Positions 36,001-45,399 of a stretch of DNA of 64,000 bases are shown in pieces (the stretch's first letter is position 1; every line of letters begins with the position of its first letter). Both the position numbers and the translations under genes were made by a program. This DNA is from Deinococcus puniceus (GTDB lineage: Bacteria; Deinococcota; Deinococci; Deinococcales; Deinococcaceae): the NCBI RefSeq assembly GCF_001644565.1, contig NZ_CP011387.1, forward strand, positions 1,968,501 to 2,032,500, read 5' to 3'. The notes below the pieces were generated by a model. That model searched no databases. It worked only from the letters and a program-made list of their open reading frames with translations, and was not told the DNA's origin.

Positions 36001-37290
36001 TCAAGAATTGTCGATCACCAGCACAAAGCTCTTGCTTGCTTTGCCATTGGCAGGAACATCCACCCGCAGGTTCGCTACGCCCTGATTCTGCACGGCTGGG
36101 GCGCTGTCGATGATGATGCGGCGGCCCCCGGCGCGTTCGGTCACCTCGGCGCGGATGGCGCGGTCTTTACTGCTCTCGAAGGCGTAGGTCACGCGGTAGG
36201 TGGTGCGGGTCACGTTGCCTTTGCTGTCTTTTTGCTGGTTCTGCGTTTCCACGCTGCGGGTGTAGCGCACGTCTGGGTCGTTACCGAGGCTGAACTCCAC
36301 GTTTGCCCCCTTGCCCGTTTCGGGGATGGTGGTCTGGCCTACGATACGGCCATCTTCGCGCACGGTCAGGCTGCCGCTGGGCAGGCGTTCATCGGCCTTG
36401 AAGCGGTAAAAACGGTTCATGGTGCCCGTGGTGGGCTGGGTGTTGAAGAAGAACGTCAGGCCGACGAACCGCTCGAAACTGGTGAGTTTGGGCGTCAGGA
36501 ACGGCAGCGTGACCATGCTGCTGGCAGGCAAGGTAAATGGGGCCGACAGATCGTAACGGGTCAGGCCGCGCAGTTCGCCCACCGTATTGATTTTGGGAGC
36601 GGCAAAATCAGCCGAGGCCGCTTCCGCCCGCTGCATCATCATTGGCGCGGCAGGCATGGGCTGGCCGTCCTGCACTTCCACGTCTCCGGCGTACAGTTCG
36701 GTGTTTTGCACGTTGTAGGGCAACTCGGTGCCGTTGCGAATATCCGCCAATGCCGAGAGTTGAGCCCCGGCACTGCTGGCCTTCAGGGTAAAGCGCGGCG
36801 ACCAAGTGACGGCCCGCGTGAGGTAGCTCAGCGTTCCGGTTGCGCCGCTGGGCACCGTGTAGGTCAGCGTTTGCGTGGGCGACTGCGGATTCAGCGGGGG
36901 CAAGTCGCTGAAGCTGAGATCGCTGTAAGGCACGTTGCGGTAACGGCCCTGCGCGTCCCGAATCAACAGATCGCGGGCGCGGATCAGGGTCACGGTTTCT
37001 ATCTTGTCGCCCGTTCGCAGGAACACGGGTTTGCCTTCCAGACTGGTGAGCCAGTTGGCTTCCTGCTTTTGCACGGCGCTGGAAAACGCCACGCCGTCCA
37101 AGTCCAGCGAGCCGGGAATCACGCTGTTCCACGTTTCCTGCGGCAGATTCACGCTGAGGGTGGTTCCAGTCGCCTTCACGGTTTCGCGCACTTCCGAGAA
37201 GCTGGGGTAAATGCGGAGATCGGCGGCGGAAGCCGAACCAGTTGCAAGAGCGAGTGCCATCGTCAGACTGTAGGGCAAATTGGATTTCAT
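36001..37290 (-). CDS. secreted DUF4139-like protein
   Basis: 429 residues with a signal peptide (MKSNLPYSLTMALALATGSA). Beta-rich body: ADLRIYPSFSEVRETV at the N-terminus, GTLSYLTRAVTWSPRFTL, LADIRNGTELPYNVQNTELYAGDV in the middle and YRVTYAFESSKDRAIRAEVTE near the end, the layout of DUF4139 proteins. It is a clear paralogue of the gene at 39138 (matching SYLTRALSWTPRYTL and LADMRNGT). AAGGAT stands before ATG 37290. Probably a surface or periplasmic protein; function unknown. Confidence 0.8.
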   Translation of the reverse strand: MKSNLPYSLTMALALATGSASAADLRIYPSFSEVRETVKATGTTLSVNLPQETWNSVIPGSLDLDGVAFSSAVQKQEANWLTSLEGKPVFLRTGDKIETVTLIRARDLLIRDAQGRYRNVPYSDLSFSDLPPLNPQSPTQTLTYTVPSGATGTLSYLTRAVTWSPRFTLKASSAGAQLSALADIRNGTELPYNVQNTELYAGDVEVQDGQPMPAAPMMMQRAEAASADFAAPKINTVGELRGLTRYDLSAPFTLPASSMVTLPFLTPKLTSFERFVGLTFFFNTQPTTGTMNRFYRFKADERLPSGSLTVREDGRIVGQTTIPETGKGANVEFSLGNDPDVRYTRSVETQNQQKDSKGNVTRTTYRVTYAFESSKDRAIRAEVTERAGGRRIIIDSAPAVQNQGVANLRVDVPANGKASKSFVLVIDNS

Positions 37291-37517
37291 GGGCTTATCC
37301 TTACGCCGCCCCGAATATGAGATGTGAGAAACACAGTCAGACGGGCGACAGATTCGTAGAGGGGTTGCGCCAGCAGTCGTCTGGCAGGCCAAAAAACAGC
37401 GTTTTGCGTGTCGGCTTACCCCCATTGCCACCAGAACAGAGCCGAGGCGACATGAACAGACACCCAACGAACAGACACCCAGAGCAGTTGGCCCTGAATG
37501 TCTGTCTGTGCGCGGCT

Positions 37518-38954
37518 CTAAATCTTGATGTTATCCAGCATGTTCTGTGCGGCCACCGCTGCAAAGCGGCCCGCCAGATCAGGGCGGAAATACAACGTGA
37601 GGCCGCCGTCTTTCATCACTTTGAAACTGAGCAGGCCAGCGGCGGCAGGTACCGTTCCCAGCCGAATCGGGCTGGCGAAGATGGCGGCCAATTTCTCGCG
37701 GAGGGCTTTGGCCACGTCTCCTACGCCAATCCCAGCAAAGTTGCTGACGTGGATATTGATGACGCCTGCCTGCCGCGCCAGCAACGTCACCTCGCGGCGG
37801 GCGTCCGGCTGCGGGGTAGAGACGAACTGCACCGGAATCGTGACCTCGAAATTGGGATCGGGAACGAACCAATGCCCACTGCTGATCTCGCCCGACACGC
37901 GGTAGGTGACGACGCGGTTGCCGCTGCGGGTGAAATCGTAGGCGGTGTCGCTGATGCCCACGACGACTACCGAATCGATTTGCACGCGGGCGTCACCGGA
38001 TGTACGGCTGCGGAAGGCGGCGTCGAAGGCAGCCAGCACGCCTGCGCCGCCGAGGCTGGCCGTCGCGGGTTCGACTACCGCGTTGCCTTCAAAAAAGATC
38101 ACGCCGTTTTGAAAATCGCTGTACCACTGCCACGGAGTTTGGCTGATGTTCAGTTCGTCGCTGGTGGGATAGCCGGATGCGCCGCGCTCCCAGCCCGTTT
38201 GTGCCCAGCGTGCGCGAATGCCGCCCCGGACTTCCATCGGGCCGGTGCGGGGGTGCCAGTAAATGCTGCCGTTGCCGCTGAAATGGTTGTAGCGGCCCAC
38301 ACCGTCAGGCGTGGTGGTCTCATCGGTGGCGGGCAAAAACAAGTCGCTATTGGGGCCGCCCTTGGCGTCGTATTTGCGCCGAATATCGCCGTGAACCTCG
38401 TGCGCTCCGGTGGGCGGCGAATAATAAATGTCGCAGTTCTGGTAGCGCCTGCGGTGGCCCCCGCGCACCGGCTCGCAGCCCGACACCGCCGCACCCGTAA
38501 AACCCGCGCCCAGTGCTGCTGCTTTGGCGTCTATATTGGCGCACGGATCGTTTTCACTGAGGGCCAGATTGCCCACTGCCACCGTCATATCGGCAAAATC
38601 GCCGCCCTCGTCCGTGTTGCGAACCCGCAGGCTGAAAGTGCGGTTCTGCCCGCTGTTCACCACGCCGCTGAACTCGGCCCGCCCGTCCAGATCGCCCGTA
38701 TTGACGCTGGTGCCCTCGTACAGCAGCGCTTTGCCTGTCACGTTGACCGCGCCCCCGGCTTCTTGACGGTAAGTCACGCGCAGTTCTACACGCACCTCAC
38801 CGCCGCATTTGCCTATGGTCAGGTCTTCACGCTGCGGTGTGCCCGCGTCCAGCACCAGCGTGCCGCCCCGGTTGATGCTGGCGTGTTCGTTGCTGCCAAA
38901 GGTTTCGTCGTCCGTGATATGCATGCCGACTGTGTACGTCACCCTGTTTTGCAT
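37518..38954 (-). CDS. LGFP-repeat protein
   Basis: 478 residues. The N-terminal part (1-130) is a beta domain. At about 165-275 there are LGFP-type repeats, e.g. IYYSPPTGAHEVHGDIRRKY and IYWHPRTGPMEVRGGIRARW, with GYPTSDE endings; such repeats bind cell-wall glycans in actinobacteria. The C-terminal 190 residues are of unknown fold. No signal peptide is seen from ATG 38954, which has GGGAG five bases upstream; the longer frame upstream (54 codons) is not convincing. It lies between two paralogous DUF4139-like genes. Confidence 0.8.
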   Translation of the reverse strand: MQNRVTYTVGMHITDDETFGSNEHASINRGGTLVLDAGTPQREDLTIGKCGGEVRVELRVTYRQEAGGAVNVTGKALLYEGTSVNTGDLDGRAEFSGVVNSGQNRTFSLRVRNTDEGGDFADMTVAVGNLALSENDPCANIDAKAAALGAGFTGAAVSGCEPVRGGHRRRYQNCDIYYSPPTGAHEVHGDIRRKYDAKGGPNSDLFLPATDETTTPDGVGRYNHFSGNGSIYWHPRTGPMEVRGGIRARWAQTGWERGASGYPTSDELNISQTPWQWYSDFQNGVIFFEGNAVVEPATASLGGAGVLAAFDAAFRSRTSGDARVQIDSVVVVGISDTAYDFTRSGNRVVTYRVSGEISSGHWFVPDPNFEVTIPVQFVSTPQPDARREVTLLARQAGVINIHVSNFAGIGVGDVAKALREKLAAIFASPIRLGTVPAAAGLLSFKVMKDGGLTLYFRPDLAGRFAAVAAQNMLDNIKI

Positions 38955-39032
38955 ACGCTCTCCCGTGCGCGGCCCACCTTTGAATGAGGAACAGGAGCAA
39001 GGTCGGCCCGCATGCCTGTTGTAAGCCTGCGG

Positions 39033-39066
39033 GCATGATCGCGGCATGATCGGCGGCAGCATGATC
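39033..39066. repeat. three GCATGATC copies upstream of the LGFP gene
   Basis: GCATGATC at 39033-39040, 39044-39051 and 39059-39066, about 80-110 bases before ATG 38954 (minus strand). They could be an operator; the third runs into the duplicated terminator module. Confidence 0.45.
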
Positions 39067-39108
39067 AGCGGTAGAGACAGCAAAAAACCGCCCCCGGAGA
39101 GGCGGCTG
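39061..39108 (-). terminator. duplicated terminator module, copy 1
   Basis: On the minus strand CCGCC/GGCGG (39101-39105 with 39088-39092) is followed by six T; it ends the 39138-40463 gene. The whole 48 bases match 40832-40879 at 47 positions. Confidence 0.85.
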
Positions 39109-39137
39109 GGATGCAAGTCGGACTCTGTATTACTGCA

Positions 39138-40463
39138 TTACTGCGGCAATTCCACCGTATACGACTTGGAAAGGCTCCCCCCGGCAGGCAAGTCGAAGGC
39201 AAGCACGGCAGTGGCCGAACCCGTTGCAGTTTTGCCGTCCAGCACCACCTGAGCGCCGTACACTTCCTCACGCACTTCGGCCCGTCTCGGCTGCGCCTGC
39301 TCGTTTCGCAGCGTGTAGGTGACGCGGTAGGTGCGGCTGCCCCCGCCCAACAGCCCGCGCTGCACGTTCTGAATGGTCACGCTGCGGCTGTAGCGCACGT
39401 CCGGGTCTGCGCCCAATTCCAGTACGAATTCCGTGTCCTTCGCCAATTCACCGACACCGACTTGACCGGTCAGGCGGTCTTCTTCCAGCACGCTGACCAC
39501 ACCAGCGGGCAAACGTTGATCGGCCTTTAGGCGGTAGGCGCGTTGCAGAGTGCCCTCGGAGTCGGTGGGCTGAAATCCCGTGTTCAGGCGGGAAAACGGC
39601 TGAAACATGGTCAGGGCAGGCTTCAGAAATGGCAGCGTGACTGTACTTTTGGCAGGCAAGGCAAGCGGTTGGGTCAGGGCAAAGCGGTACAGGCCGCCCA
39701 ATTGCCCCTGAGAGACGATGTTGCCCATGACCGGCGTCGACATAGCCACAAACCCAGAGTTTCCCCGTACCGTGTCGAAATCGAGAGACGGCTGAGATTG
39801 ACCCAGCCGCACGTCTCCAGCGAACAGTTCGGCCCCAGAAGCCTGCACCACCCCATCTGTGCCGTTGCGCATGTCTGCCAGCGCACTCAAGTCGGCCTTT
39901 GCTGCTGCCCCAGTGCCAACGATATTCAGCGTGTAGCGCGGTGTCCAACTCAGGGCGCGGGTGAGGTAAGACAGCGTTCCCGTTCCCGGCTGCGGCAGGG
40001 CAAAGGTCAGTGTTGGCGTGGCGGCTTCGGCGTTCAGCGGCGGCAATTCGGGGAAGCTCAGTTGGGCCAGCATGACCCGGCGAAACTCTCCGGCCCCGTC
40101 CTTGACGGTCAGATCGGCGGCCCGGATCAACGTCACAGATTCGGCTTTCTCGCCCGTCACGCCCGTTCTGAGGGTCAGGGTTTTGCCTTCCCAGCGAGCT
40201 AGCCACGCGGGGTCTTGCCCCTGCACCGCGCTGCTAAAGGCCAACCCGCGCAAGTTGACTGTACCGGGAATGACGCCCGCCCACACCGCTGGAGATAGCG
40301 AAACGCTGAGGCTGGTGCTGGCCGCGCTGACGGGTTCCTGCACTTCGGCAAAGCTGGGATACAGCCGCAAGGTGGTCGCCTGCGCTGCCGAGGCCAGAGC
40401 AATGACCAGAGTGACGAAGCCCAGTTTCAATCGCGTTGGCCGGAAGGTGTTTGAAAGTTGCAC
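39138..40463 (-). CDS. secreted DUF4139-like protein, paralogue of 36001-37290
   Basis: About 441 residues. A signal peptide (LKLGFVTLVIALASAAQA) and the same beta-rich layout as its paralogue: TLRLYPSFAEVQEPV, PGTVNLRGLAFSSAVQ, GTLSYLTRALSWTPRYTL, and a C-terminal YRVTYTLRNEQAQPRRAEV. The start is uncertain: GTG 40463 gives a basic n-region; an in-frame TTG near the hydrophobic core is an alternative; the ATG 30 codons upstream of the GTG is unlikely. The gene is bounded on both sides by copies of the same 48-base terminator. Confidence 0.75.
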   Translation of the reverse strand: MQLSNTFRPTRLKLGFVTLVIALASAAQATTLRLYPSFAEVQEPVSAASTSLSVSLSPAVWAGVIPGTVNLRGLAFSSAVQGQDPAWLARWEGKTLTLRTGVTGEKAESVTLIRAADLTVKDGAGEFRRVMLAQLSFPELPPLNAEAATPTLTFALPQPGTGTLSYLTRALSWTPRYTLNIVGTGAAAKADLSALADMRNGTDGVVQASGAELFAGDVRLGQSQPSLDFDTVRGNSGFVAMSTPVMGNIVSQGQLGGLYRFALTQPLALPAKSTVTLPFLKPALTMFQPFSRLNTGFQPTDSEGTLQRAYRLKADQRLPAGVVSVLEEDRLTGQVGVGELAKDTEFVLELGADPDVRYSRSVTIQNVQRGLLGGGSRTYRVTYTLRNEQAQPRRAEVREEVYGAQVVLDGKTATGSATAVLAFDLPAGGSLSKSYTVELPQ

Positions 40464-40548
40464 GCCCCCACCATGCCACGATTCACCTGACGGGGAACGC
40501 GGAAATGAGCAGGAGGGCAAGGCACTAAACACCTTGAAGGCTTGGCAG

Positions 40549-40642
40549 ATCAATCCCCCCCGTTGCTACGCAACGCCCCACCTCAAGGGGAGGACTACAG
40601 CATTTGTCACAAGAATGACCGAGCGAAGCGAGTGAATTTTAC
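40549..40642. repeat. intergenic repeat related to family A core
   Basis: CCCCCCCGTTGCTACGCAAC and GCCCCACCTCAAGGGGAGG, then GAGCGAAGCGAGTGA: GC-rich palindromic pieces like the A core. No coding potential. Confidence 0.5.
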
Positions 40643-40721
40643 CCAGCAGGACGGAGAATGGAGCTACCGAAAGTCTCTTTTTTCGATGGCGTAATTCGGA
40701 GAACTGCTCTAAAAGCTTTTG

Positions 40722-40800
40722 CGCCCCCCTTAACTGGTACAGCCCGAAGGGAGGGGGGCTGGCTGCGAAGCAGACTGGGGGGTCTACTCAGCATCGTCCT
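40722..40800. repeat. GC-rich palindromic intergenic repeat
   Basis: CGCCCCCCTTAACTGG, CCCGAAGGGAGGGGGGC and GCTGCGAAGCAG followed by CTGGGGGGTCTACTC form nested inverted arms. With the previous entry it fills most of the 430-base gap between the DUF4139-like gene and oppF. Confidence 0.5.
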
Positions 40801-40831
40801 TTACTGAACCACCTTAAACTTTGCCCACCCC

Positions 40832-40879
40832 ATGATCAGCGGTAGAGACAGCAAAAAACCGCCCCCGAAGAGGCGGCTG
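40832..40879 (-). terminator. duplicated terminator module, copy 2 (end of opp operon)
   Basis: CCGCC/GGCGG stem with six T on the minus strand, 16-43 bases after the oppF stop. One base (40868) differs from copy 1. Confidence 0.85.
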
Positions 40880-40894
40880 TCAAGTCATGCAGAC

Positions 40895-41926
40895 TTACAG
40901 AATATCGTCGCGGATACAGGCTTTGAAGTGATTTGGGGCCACTTCGCGCAGTTCGGGGATCACGTTGGCGCACTCGGCAATCGCGTAGCGGCAACGGGTT
41001 CGGAACACGCAGCCACTCGGCGGATTGATCGGGCTGGGAATGTCGCCTTCCAGAATAATCCGCTGGCGCTTGATGGTGGGGTCAGGCACTGGAGCCGCCG
41101 ACAACAGCGCTTCGGTGTACGGGTGCTTGGGGTTGTTGTTCAGCTCGCGGCTGGGCGCGATTTCCATGATTCGGCCCAAGTACATCACGATAATTCTGTC
41201 GCAGATGTACTCCACCACAGCCAAATCGTGAGCGATGAACAGCACTGTGAGGCCCAGTTCTTCCTGAAGGTCTTGCAACAGGTTAACGACTTGGGCCTGA
41301 ATCGACACGTCGAGCGCCGAAACAGGCTCGTCGGCCACGATGAAGGCCGGGTCTACGGCCAGCGCACGCGCGATGCCGATGCGCTGGCGCTGACCGCCGG
41401 AAAACTCGTGGGGGTAGCGGCGCATATGCTCGGGGCGCAGGCCTACTTTTTGCAGCAGTTCCGCGATTCGGTCTACACGGGCCTTGCCGGGGTGCAGGTT
41501 GTGAATCTGCATGGCCTCACCGATGATGTCCGAGACGGTCATGCGCGGGTTCAGCGACGCGAACGGATCCTGAAAGATGATCTGCATTTCGCGGCGGTAA
41601 TCGCGCATCTGGCCTTTGCTGAGCTTGGTCACATCGGTGCCGTTGAACAGCACTTGCCCGCCCGTCGGCTCGATCAGGCGCAGGATGGCGCGGCCAGCGG
41701 TGGTCTTGCCCGATCCCGACTCGCCCACGAGGCCCACCACTTCACCGCGTCCGATCTTAAAGGAGATGTCGTTGACGGCCTTGACGTTACCCACCACACG
41801 GGACAAGAGGCCGCCGCGAATGGGGAAGTATTTTTCGAGGTTGTTGACTTCCAGCAGCGTATCGCCGGTGGTGGGCATGTTGCGGCGGCTGCCACTGGCC
41901 GACTGAACAGACGTAGGAGAAGTCAT
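40895..41926 (-). CDS. oppF: oligopeptide ABC transporter ATP-binding protein OppF
   Basis: 343 residues. Walker [11 protein letters not shown]-loop around [12 protein letters not shown], signature [15 protein letters not shown], Walker [13 protein letters not shown] and the H-loop [11 protein letters not shown]. The C-terminal Opp/Dpp extension has the Cys-rich cluster region ([17 protein letters not shown]). It powers peptide uptake with OppD. ATG 41926 overlaps the oppD stop by four bases; GAGGTG lies just before. Confidence 0.97.
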   Translation of the reverse strand: MTSPTSVQSASGSRRNMPTTGDTLLEVNNLEKYFPIRGGLLSRVVGNVKAVNDISFKIGRGEVVGLVGESGSGKTTAGRAILRLIEPTGGQVLFNGTDVTKLSKGQMRDYRREMQIIFQDPFASLNPRMTVSDIIGEAMQIHNLHPGKARVDRIAELLQKVGLRPEHMRRYPHEFSGGQRQRIGIARALAVDPAFIVADEPVSALDVSIQAQVVNLLQDLQEELGLTVLFIAHDLAVVEYICDRIIVMYLGRIMEIAPSRELNNNPKHPYTEALLSAAPVPDPTIKRQRIILEGDIPSPINPPSGCVFRTRCRYAIAECANVIPELREVAPNHFKACIRDDIL

Positions 41927-42972
41927 GCGCTCACCTCGTGCTGCTGGGCCTGATCGAACTCGCGCCAGCGAATGCAGCGGGCCATATGGCCGCCTCCAGT
42001 GTCCTCAAGGGCGGGCACGGCTTTGCTGCAATCGGGTACGGCAAACTTGCAGCGCGGCTCGAAGGCGCAGCCTACAGGCAGGTTCAGCGGGTTGGGCACG
42101 TTGCCGGGAATGGCTTCTAGGCGGCCTTTCGGCTGTCCGGGTACATGCACGTATTCGCCGGGACGCGGAATAGAGTTCAGCAGGCCCATCGTGTAGGGAT
42201 GGCGCGGAGCCTTGAAGATTTCCACCACGTCGCCTTCTTCCACCACGCGCCCACCGTACATCACCACCACGCGGTCAGCCATTTCGGCCACCACGCCGAG
42301 GTTGTGCGTGATGAACAGAATGCTCATGCCCACTTCGGATTGCAGCTTGCGCATCAAGTCCAGAATCTGGGCCTGAATGGTCACGTCAAGCGCCGTCGTC
42401 GGCTCGTCGGCAATCAGCAGGGCGGGTTTGCAGCTTAGGGCCATGGCGATCATCACGCGCTGACGCATGCCGCCCGACAACTGGTGCGGGTACTCGTTGA
42501 CGCGCTTTTCGGGGGCCGGGATGCCCACGAAGCGCAGCATGTCGGTAGCCACCACCATCGCGTCTTTTTTGTTCTTGTTCTGGTGCAGCATCACCGCCTC
42601 GGCAATCTGATCGCCCACCGTGTACACGGGGTTCAGGCTGGTCATGGGCTCCTGAAAAATCATGGAAATGTCGTTGCCGCGAATCTTGCGCATCTCTGCT
42701 TCGGGCAGCGTCACGAGGTTCTTTTGCTTGCCGTCTTTGCCGGTAAACAACACCTCGCCTTCCACGATTTTGCCGGGGGGCATCGGAATCAGGCGCATCA
42801 CGCTGAGGCTGGTGACGCTTTTGCCCGAGCCGGATTCGCCCACCACAGCGAGGGTTTCGCCTTTGTTGATGTGGAACGTCACGCCGTCAACACTTTTGAC
42901 GACGCCGTCGTCGGTGTTGAAGTACGTCTTGAGGCCGTTGACGGCCAGCAGAACTTCACCCTGGTGGGTCAT
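41923..42972 (-). CDS. oppD: oligopeptide ABC transporter ATP-binding protein OppD
   Basis: 349 residues. Walker [10 protein letters not shown]-loop [13 protein letters not shown], signature [15 protein letters not shown], Walker [14 protein letters not shown]-loop [11 protein letters not shown], and the C-terminal Cys region [20 protein letters not shown] lies five bases before ATG 42972; the 11-codon upstream extension was dropped. A TATGAT at 42997-43002 (minus strand) may be a weak internal promoter for oppDF. Confidence 0.97.
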   Translation of the reverse strand: MTHQGEVLLAVNGLKTYFNTDDGVVKSVDGVTFHINKGETLAVVGESGSGKSVTSLSVMRLIPMPPGKIVEGEVLFTGKDGKQKNLVTLPEAEMRKIRGNDISMIFQEPMTSLNPVYTVGDQIAEAVMLHQNKNKKDAMVVATDMLRFVGIPAPEKRVNEYPHQLSGGMRQRVMIAMALSCKPALLIADEPTTALDVTIQAQILDLMRKLQSEVGMSILFITHNLGVVAEMADRVVVMYGGRVVEEGDVVEIFKAPRHPYTMGLLNSIPRPGEYVHVPGQPKGRLEAIPGNVPNPLNLPVGCAFEPRCKFAVPDCSKAVPALEDTGGGHMARCIRWREFDQAQQHEVSA

Positions 42973-43127
42973 TTCTTCTCCTGAAACATGAAGTGCATCA
43001 TACAACCCAATGCCGGGTCAAGCATGGCGGGGGATGGCGAAGAGAGGCGGAAAACGGTTCGGGCATGTTTGGGAGGGAGTGGGTCACGGAATTTCATGTA
43101 TTCATCCGGTAGTTTCAAAAGCGAGAA

Positions 43128-43189
43128 ACGCAGTGATCAGACGGCCACCACAATCTTTTCCCACTCACCACTGATCACTCACTGTTTTT
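43128..43189. repeat. family C repeat with inverted arms, between oppC and oppD
   Basis: CAGTGATCAG (43133-43142) faces CTGATCACTCACTG (43173-43186). On the minus strand it begins AAAAACAGTGAGTGATCAG at the oppC stop. It lengthens the oppC-oppD gap to 217 bases in an otherwise tight operon. Confidence 0.65.
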
Positions 43190-44332
43190 CTACTGCCGCT
43201 TGCGGGGATCGAAGGCGTCGCGTAGACCGTCGCCCAGCAGTTGGTAACACATGACGGTAAACACGATGAAAAAGCCCGGAATGAGTACCCAAGGCCGCTG
43301 GGTAATGCTGGCAAAACCGCCTTCCTGCGCCTGACTGAGCAGGCCGCCCCACGAGACATACGGCTCCACTGCGCCGATGCCGAGGAAGCTGAGGCCCGAT
43401 TCCAACAAGATGTAGCCGGGAATAGACAGGCTGAGCGTGACGATGATGTAGGTGGTCATGGTGGGCAGCATGTGCCGCCACATGATCCGGCCATTGCCCG
43501 CGCCGAGGGCCTGCGCCGCCGACACGAAATCCTGCTCGCGCACGCTGAGCATCTGCCCGCGCACCACCCGCGCCAACCCCCCCCAACCGATGAAGGCCAA
43601 GAGGCCCAAGATCATATACAGCGCAAAAATCGGGTTGATGTCCTGCGGAAACACCGCCCGCAGCAAAATAAGCAAAAACAGATTGGGAATGGCGGCCAAG
43701 ACTTCAACGAGCCGCATGATCAGGGTATCTGCGATGCCGCCGAAAAAAGCTGCCATTGCGCCCATGATCAGGCCGATGACGGTAGAGATCAGCACCGCGC
43801 CCACGCCGATGGTGAGCGAGATTTGCGAGGCGTAGATGGTACGGGTAAACAGGTCGCGGCCCAGTGCCTCGCCGCCGAACAGGTACACCTTGCAATTTGG
43901 ATTTTCGGTGCCCGTACCGAACAGGTGCAGGTTGCCGGTGAACAGGCCCAGCACGCGGTACTCGTCGCCGCGCACGCCAAAGTACACCGGGCAGCGCGTG
44001 GTGGTGGGCTTGTACTCGTTCACGAAGGTGTCCATGTTCAGCTGTTGGCCGTACTGGTACACGAATGGCCGCGTGAAACCGCCCGTTTGGGGATCGCGGA
44101 ACTGAATAGGCGTGGGCGGGTGAAAGCGCGTGATATTGGATGTGGAATAGCTGGACAGGCCATCGGGCGCGATAAACGGCGCGAACAGGGCCAGCGTGTA
44201 CAGCAGGATCAGCATAGAGCCGCCGATTTTGGCGAGGCGATTCTTGCGGAACTGCGACCAAGCCACCCCGAACTGAGACTGGCTGCGGGGCGGGGCCGAC
44301 TTGATTGGACGTTCTGGAAGGGTTGTGGTCAT
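43190..44332 (-). CDS. oppC: oligopeptide ABC transporter permease OppC
   Basis: 380 residues, longer than usual OppC (about 300) because of a ~100-residue periplasmic stretch after the first membrane segment (DGLSSYSTSNITRFHPPTPI onward), common in some Gram-positive and Deinococcus members. The inner-membrane domain follows, with five more segments and the EAA-type coupling loop ALGAGNGRIMWRHMLP. GAGGA precedes ATG 44332; it follows oppB by seven bases. Confidence 0.96.
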   Translation of the reverse strand: MTTTLPERPIKSAPPRSQSQFGVAWSQFRKNRLAKIGGSMLILLYTLALFAPFIAPDGLSSYSTSNITRFHPPTPIQFRDPQTGGFTRPFVYQYGQQLNMDTFVNEYKPTTTRCPVYFGVRGDEYRVLGLFTGNLHLFGTGTENPNCKVYLFGGEALGRDLFTRTIYASQISLTIGVGAVLISTVIGLIMGAMAAFFGGIADTLIMRLVEVLAAIPNLFLLILLRAVFPQDINPIFALYMILGLLAFIGWGGLARVVRGQMLSVREQDFVSAAQALGAGNGRIMWRHMLPTMTTYIIVTLSLSIPGYILLESGLSFLGIGAVEPYVSWGGLLSQAQEGGFASITQRPWVLIPGFFIVFTVMCYQLLGDGLRDAFDPRKRQ

Positions 44333-44339
44333 AGCTTCC

Positions 44340-45320
44340 TCAGGAGACCTTGACGCGGGGATCGACGACGGCCAGCAAAATATCGCTGATGACGTTGCCG
44401 ATGATCAGGAGAACGGTGGTGATGACGGTAAACCCGGCGATCAGATACAGGTCTTGCGTGCCGATCGCCGTAAGCAGCATGGGCGTAATGCCCGGATAGG
44501 CGAATACCACTTCTAGAAAGCCGACGCCGCTGATGAGCGCGGGCAACAATCCGCCGATGCCTGCCACGATGGGCAAAATGGCATTGCGGAAGGTGTGCTT
44601 CCAAATCGCGGTGCGCTCACTGACGCCTTTGGCCCGCGCTGTACGCACATAGTCCGAGCGCATGACTTCCAGCATTTGGCCGCGAATGACACGGGTCAGG
44701 CCCGCCGCGTCCGAAATCGCTAGGACGAGTGCCGGAATAATCAAATGTTTCAAAATATCGAGCATCTGCCCAAATGGGGAGAGTTCTTCAAAGTTGTTGC
44801 TGGTCATGCCACCAATAGGAATATCAAGGCCTGTGGCATTGCGGATTTGCAAAATGAAGTAGATAACGATGAGAGCCAGAAAAAAGCTCGGGAAGCCTAG
44901 CAGGAAATACAACACGACGTTGACGGCATTGTCGCCGGGGGAATTTTGGCGAACCGCGCCGTACACGCCCAGCGGAATAGAGATGGAATAGTACAGAATC
45001 AGGCTCATCAGGGCCAGATACAGCGAGTTGAGAATGCGCGGCCAGATGATGTCTAGAACAGGTTGCTGGTACTGAAACGACAACCCGAAGTCACCCTGAA
45101 ACATGTTGCCCATCCAGAACAGGTACTGCTGCCAAGCGGGACGGTCTAGGCCGAAATTGCGCTGTAGGGCCGCAATCTGCTCCTCGCTGATGTTGGGATT
45201 GAGCTTGGCGGGCGTGAGGAAATCGCCGGGAGCAAGTTGGATGACAAAGAAGATGAGGATGCTGGCAAGAAGGAGCGTCGGAATGGACTGAACCAGCCGC
45301 CGCAGGAGAAATGGAATCAT
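44340..45320 (-). CDS. oppB: oligopeptide ABC transporter permease OppB
   Basis: 326 residues, six membrane segments. N-terminal LLRRLVQSIPTLLLASILIF and PGDFLTP mark the family, and the coupling loop reads AKGVSERTAIWKHTFRNA. It pairs with OppC to form the channel. AGGAG lies eight bases before ATG 45320; a 42-codon upstream extension runs into the intercistronic hairpin and was rejected. Confidence 0.96.
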   Translation of the reverse strand: MIPFLLRRLVQSIPTLLLASILIFFVIQLAPGDFLTPAKLNPNISEEQIAALQRNFGLDRPAWQQYLFWMGNMFQGDFGLSFQYQQPVLDIIWPRILNSLYLALMSLILYYSISIPLGVYGAVRQNSPGDNAVNVVLYFLLGFPSFFLALIVIYFILQIRNATGLDIPIGGMTSNNFEELSPFGQMLDILKHLIIPALVLAISDAAGLTRVIRGQMLEVMRSDYVRTARAKGVSERTAIWKHTFRNAILPIVAGIGGLLPALISGVGFLEVVFAYPGITPMLLTAIGTQDLYLIAGFTVITTVLLIIGNVISDILLAVVDPRVKVS

Positions 45321-45347
45321 GGGCACTCCTGAAAGGTTCACGCGATT

Positions 45348-45379
45348 GGGGGGTAGCCCGCTTGCGCGAGCCACCCCCC
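45348..45379 (-). promoter_or_regulatory. intercistronic hairpin between oppA and oppB
   Basis: GGGGGGT (45348-45354) pairs with ACCCCCC (45373-45379), with GC/GC pairs inside. No U-run follows, so it is more likely an RNA-stability or partial stop element that keeps OppA more abundant than the permease. Confidence 0.55.
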
Positions 45380-45399
45380 GAATGCGTGCGGGCGGGAGG

